25,000 nt of DNA from Actinidia chinensis (lineage: Eukaryota; Streptophyta; Magnoliopsida; Ericales; Actinidiaceae). Positions within the stretch are counted from its first letter, which is position 1. Each line of letters starts with the position of its first letter. Below the pieces are notes generated by a model. The model was not told the origin of the DNA, made no database searches, and was given only the letters and a program-made list of their open reading frames with translations. Positions 21,206 to 25,000 of this stretch are shown here, one piece after another. The stretch lies in NCBI GenBank assembly GCA_009663005.1, contig VIGQ01000286.1, positions 1 to 25,000 on the forward strand. Direction: 5' to 3'. Position numbers and translations under genes: made by a program.

Positions 21206-22310
21206 TGTTGAACAAGATCGGATTTTGATGATATAACAAAAACAGTCACTTATCTTGGTGTTAATGAATTGCTAGTGTGAGCCTTAAGATTGTGCTTATG
21301 GACTAAAGAAGCACCCCACTCATTCACATGCCCCACGTGAAGAGAGTCGTAAAGGCACACCTGCGCAGGACTCACTGTCAGTCGTTCGCACGGACGCTTG
21401 CCCTGCCGGCCGACGACCCCTTTGACACGACGTGAGAATGCACAGGTGTATCTAGAATATATATCGGGGATTAGAGATGAGACGCCTGACTAAGAGAGAC
21501 TTAGTGATCAGATACAAGTACACAGATGCATTCAGAGGAGAAGAAGAAAGTGATGTGGTGCCTCAATTGCCCAAATGATCAAAGGAATGAGTTAGAAGCA
21601 CAAGAGGTGTAAGATGAAACCGGGTAGAAAGAGAAGTCGAGGCAGCCATCCTGCAACAGCAGAAAGTCTCGTAGAAAACCAACAGGACTAAAAATTATGG
21701 AACATGATGTAAGTCGAACCTATAAGTCCACAAGATCACCAATAAGTATCAGACTAGAAACTGCATAGGAATGGACATCGAATAAGTGAGACAACCCAAA
21801 GATCCTACAGTACCAAATGTCAGTAGTCAACCCAGAAGTTGCGCAACATCGTGTGTCGACACCTGGACATCAGCACTAAGTATCAGTAGCAAACCTCAGG
21901 ATATGGAAACAGTCGAAGTGTACGACACCATCCTTAACACCAACGTCAGTGAGCGCAAACACAAAAAGATTGGAGCATCGAAGGGTCGACCACTATCCTC
22001 AGCACCCAAACGTCAGTAGTCAAAACACAAAAGCTTGGAAATCGAAGTTGTCGACACCAATCTAGCACCAAAAGTCAGAACTGAGCAGAAAGAACATCTG
22101 GACATTCAAGCGTCGACAACATATCAGCCAAGGGAGGCCAGTTTCAATTGGAGCATGATAGCTTGAAGTGTCGACACCATAAAATGAAGTGTCGACACCT
22201 TTAAGTGCTCGAACATGGAAAGGGGGAAAAAAAAAAAGTGTCGACACCAACGGTAGATATTTTCAAACGAAAAGAGTTATCTGTTCAGAATTATTAAATG
22301 CCCCCAGTCG
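21206..22310 (+). repeat. 3' LTR of the copia element (right end unresolved)
   Basis: It starts TGTTGAACAAGATCGG next to the polypurine tract and aligns with the 5' LTR start. The shared ATGCATTCAGAGGA-type segment (21526 versus 12040) and the palindrome array support it. A G/C-rich block at about 21355-21440 has no counterpart in the 5' LTR. The TTAAATGCCCCC word near 22300 matches TTAATGCCCCC at 13324. After that I can no longer align the two copies, so about 450 bases of R/U5 are missing, diverged or corrupted. Confidence 0.75.
21806..22247 (+). repeat. Short version of the palindrome array in the 3' LTR
   Basis: Units in order are a partial A, then C (21853), A (about 21919), A' (about 21986), B (about 22049), then the unique closing unit with ATGATAGCTTGAA. 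It carries a single A-A'-B block, against four in the 5' LTR. Exact GTGTCGACAC lies at 21853, 22168, 22189 and 22238. The closing unit is shared with 13145-13238 in the 5' LTR, so the array edges match while the interior differs in copy number. Confidence 0.82.
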
Positions 22311-23730
22311 CTTAATAAAAGAATAAAAGATTCCAAAACGGTAGGTAATCTTTAAGCTTCTTACTTGTGGCTCCCCCCGTTGCGTCGGCTCAACTCCCGT
22401 TTGGACCACATCAGAGGAAGATTAGCGGGGACCAAAAGAGCTAGTGAAAGAAAGGAAATAGAAGAATAGAGGAGGAAAGGCGAGAATATAACTTTACGAG
22501 GTAGATGGAGTGAGATTGTAGGGAAGAACTAGGATTGTGTCATCTAAATCAAGCGTATCTTCGACTAATCAGACCGTGCATCTCTCCTTAACACTTCACT
22601 AGACCTTTATTCTTCACTCGTACCCTTTCTCTTATAACCGCAAGCGATTCCTAATCATCATAAATTGTCTCCGGCAAGAAGAAGAAGCCCCGGCCTGAGA
22701 TTAACAGACAGAGAAGAAAAAAAAACGGCAGATGTGAGATGAGCAGGTAAGATCTAGTAGAAAGGGAAAGATAGACCGGGAAGAGGTATGCTCGAGGAGA
22801 GGAATAACGTATCAGACGCAAAGTAAGAAACATACAATGTAGTCGTTCTACTAGATATTTCTTCCACTCTCTCGGCTTTTTTGTTTGTTCTATTTGCCTA
22901 AGTTAGTCTCGGTCGTTGCTTTATAAACTCATTTTGGAATGAATGATTGTGTATCGTCTTCTCTTTATATCCTCTGATCCGTAGTCAGCACCAGAATCGG
23001 CCGTCGATATATGTCCGGGATCGCGCACCACTAGCGATCACGGTGGTGTGGATCATGACTTAATTCGTTTATCGTATCACTTTGTTTGCTAAGTGTTTGG
23101 TAGTTTTGTTTTTTTTGTTGTTTTGTTGTTTTTTTTTTTTGCCGTGAGTTTTCTCTCTCATCCTAATTTGGTTCTCCGCCATCATAAATGACGTTTTCTA
23201 CTGAACCAGGACTTTACCTTGCATCTGTCTCCTTCACATAGTCGTATCAAAAGAAACTTAGTGTCCTCCTCTATACACTATGTCGGTTGGAACACTATCA
23301 ACACATGAAGGAATGTCTTCGTAGGACCATTAGAGGAGTGAGCGTGACCCCTTCCCGTTGACATTATAGTAGGGATCATTTGTTTAGTGTTTCTATTACG
23401 CGAAAATTTTTTCGTCATTTATATTCAGTTAATGGAGAAAATCCTATGGATTTTGCTCTTTATGGTCAAATGTGATGATAATTTGTCTACAGTGTCTCTC
23501 GCGATGTTGAGGGGGTTCTACAGGTAGGTTCTAGCTGCAGAGGTGCCGAGGTTTTTGCGAAGTGCGGTTGTTGTTTTTTACGCTTTGTTGTGTACGATAA
23601 AGGGTTCTCATATGTGTTTTTGCCACAGCTAAGGTGTATATTAAAAACATTCCTTTGAGGTAAATTAGGCGCGATTGATGGCGATTTTGGGACGATGAGA
23701 TTTTGGTTCTCTTTCTCATGGAAAAAAAAT
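22311..23730. other. Unassigned sequence
   Basis: I see no family-level match, clear ORF, LTR end or RNA gene. Part of it (to about 22790) should be the end of the copia 3' LTR, and beyond that the missing part of the chromovirus would be expected, but neither could be recognised. Short T runs (for example at 23108-23144) appear. Confidence 0.4.
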
Positions 23731-25000
23731 TTGTAGGAAGGGACACGTGGCAGGGGGTGTGGGTGGGGGGGGGGGTGGACTGGGGGGGGGGGTCAGTCGG
23801 GTTGGTCGAGTGAGGGTTTGTGCTTGCAGTCTGGGGACTCGGGGCGTCAATCGTCGGGGGGGTTGAGGTGTTGGGATGCTGCGTGGGTGGGGGGGGGTTT
23901 GGGTGGGTGGGGGCATATTGGGGGTGGGTTTGGTTTGGGTTGCGTTTTTTTTTTTGTTGGGAGGTTTTTCAAAGGATACTCATGGGTTTTTAAGGGGTTT
24001 TATGCGTATGGGTGGTGGTCTTTGGTCTTTGGGTTTTTTTTTAAAGGAATGTCAATAATTAATTGTTTGTGAAGCTGATTGCACATGGATCGGTATCTAG
24101 CATCCGGTTGAAGTAGGATGCTGCTTTTTTTTTCTTGCTGCCTTCAAATTTTTTTTTGCTATGTCAGTGAAAATTGGAAAGGAAATGTTACATTTGTTTT
24201 CTGGTTTTTTTTTTGTGAGAGGAAATCTTCTATTGGCCCCATCCCATAAGACAAACTAATCTGACGGGACCCAATCCGTTCCACTACGATGGAGGACCCA
24301 ATTATAGCCCGGTGGCAGCAGAGGGGGGGGGCCCCCCGTACCCGGAATGCCCGCAACCCACCCCCTCTCACCCCCGCACAAGATTGTCACCCACGTGCAC
24401 CCGTCCCGTTTTCGTCTCCCGCCCCCACCCCCAACGAGATCCCTCCCGTAGTAAGGAAGGTTTCCCCGGTACACCCGTTCCGACCGCCCTAGCCAGTAGC
24501 CAGAGTTAAACACAGGTGTCCCACCCGTACGTTATGTGAATGGACTGTGCTATTCTGGCACCAGTAAAAAATATGTGATAAAGGGGATTTTTTTTAATTT
24601 TTGGAACCTGCGAACCTTGGGGAGAAAGACACTATTAATTAGGCGTGGAAAAAAAATAAAAATAGATTCAACAAAACTTGACGGAAATAGATATACATTG
24701 GTTTTACTGGTGCGTATGGATCGTAACGAGCCTGGTCAATTTATATGGTGGATGGTACCGGACAACAGGAGGATGAAGAGGAAAGGAATGAGGGGATCAA
24801 GTTCAGGTGCATAGTGCAGGGGCGGGGGGGGGGGGGGGAGAGCGTGGGTGGAACTCTTTGTTCAACGCCTAGTGCTGGAACATATCAACGCCGGAAGCAG
24901 GGGGGGTGTGGACGGGAGGCACAAGGACAGTGGAAATCCAAAAAAAAGATTGGTGGGGGGTGTGTTGGTGTTGTGTGGTTGGTGGATGTGTGTTGATTGG
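23731..25000. other. Homopolymer-rich low-complexity end region
   Basis: G runs of 11 bases at 23765-23775 and 23782-23792 and of 15 bases at 24824-24838, together with many T8+ and A7+ runs, dominate. A C/G-rich patch lies at 24320-24490. Predicted frames here are glycine/tryptophan- or proline-rich products of these runs. The pattern fits uncorrected long-read sequence near a contig end better than a biological feature. Confidence 0.55.

Larger units (their letters stand above)
11785..22310 (+). mobile_element. Ty1/copia LTR retrotransposon, SIRE/Maximus-like
   Basis: The plus strand shows LTR, primer binding site, gag, protease, integrase, RT, RNase H, a third ORF, polypurine tract and LTR. 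Integrase before RT is the Ty1/copia order. The extra ORF after pol, the long LTRs and the SEDRLCMIRRELGMSNP pol end suggest the SIRE/Maximus lineage. The two LTRs align at their starts (11785 and 21206) and across the palindrome array. The right end is uncertain because similarity to the 5' LTR fades after about 22310. Candidate target-site bases on the left are GTAAT (11780-11784); I did not find the partner. The element interrupts the chromovirus integrase, so it is the younger of the two. Confidence 0.85.

Noticed and set aside
23731..24000. Dense G runs that could form G-quadruplexes
   Set aside because: The runs occur beside equally long T runs in a region with no recognisable biology, at the end of a stretch of falling sequence quality. 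Homopolymer miscalling is the simpler explanation.
23818..24072. Glycine/tryptophan-rich open frame
   Set aside because: It is produced by G and T homopolymers and has no start context or conserved feature.
24310..24340. G-run followed by C-run as a hairpin or terminator
   Set aside because: It is a homopolymer junction in a low-quality region with no gene next to it.

Overview
This window looks like nuclear repeat DNA from a flowering plant, probably a eudicot. It consists almost entirely of LTR retrotransposons in three groups, and I found no convincing host gene, rRNA, tRNA or CRISPR array. Evidence for a plant source is the Tat-type Ty3/gypsy pol, the plant-specific gypsy-type transposon protein domain, the chromodomain-bearing gypsy fragment and the SIRE-like Ty1/copia element with a third ORF. 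I cannot name the species.

Positions 1 to about 10083 hold a Ty3/gypsy element of the Athila/Tat group, with gag-pol on the minus strand. From right to left it has a probable leader/LTR region, gag, protease, RT, RNase H and integrase. To the left of integrase, on the plus strand and therefore antisense to the element, lies a second gene (413-2882) with its own TATA box and at least one likely spliceosomal intron. Its product belongs to the plant gypsy-type transposon family with a coiled-coil and acidic tail. All these reading frames are broken, several by stops of the kind expected from cytosine deamination.

Positions 10084-11784 hold the 3' end of a second Ty3/gypsy element, a chromovirus, also on the minus strand. 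It shows integrase (HHCC finger, catalytic core, chromodomain-like tail), a polypurine tract and a compact 277-bp LTR. It stops abruptly in integrase where the third element begins.

Positions 11785 to at least 22310 hold a SIRE/Maximus-like Ty1/copia element on the plus strand. It has a 5' LTR of about 2 kb, a Met-tRNA-type primer binding site, gag, protease, integrase, RT, RNase H, a purine run, a third ORF, a polypurine tract and a 3' LTR. The LTRs carry a tandem array built around the palindrome GTGTCGACAC, arranged as a higher-order repeat in the 5' LTR and much shorter in the 3' LTR.

From about 22310 to 25000 I could not assign the sequence. It becomes rich in long homopolymers, especially G runs, and looks like poorly corrected long-read sequence near a contig end. 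Single-base indels are also common across the copia element, so many of its frameshifts may be sequencing errors rather than biology.
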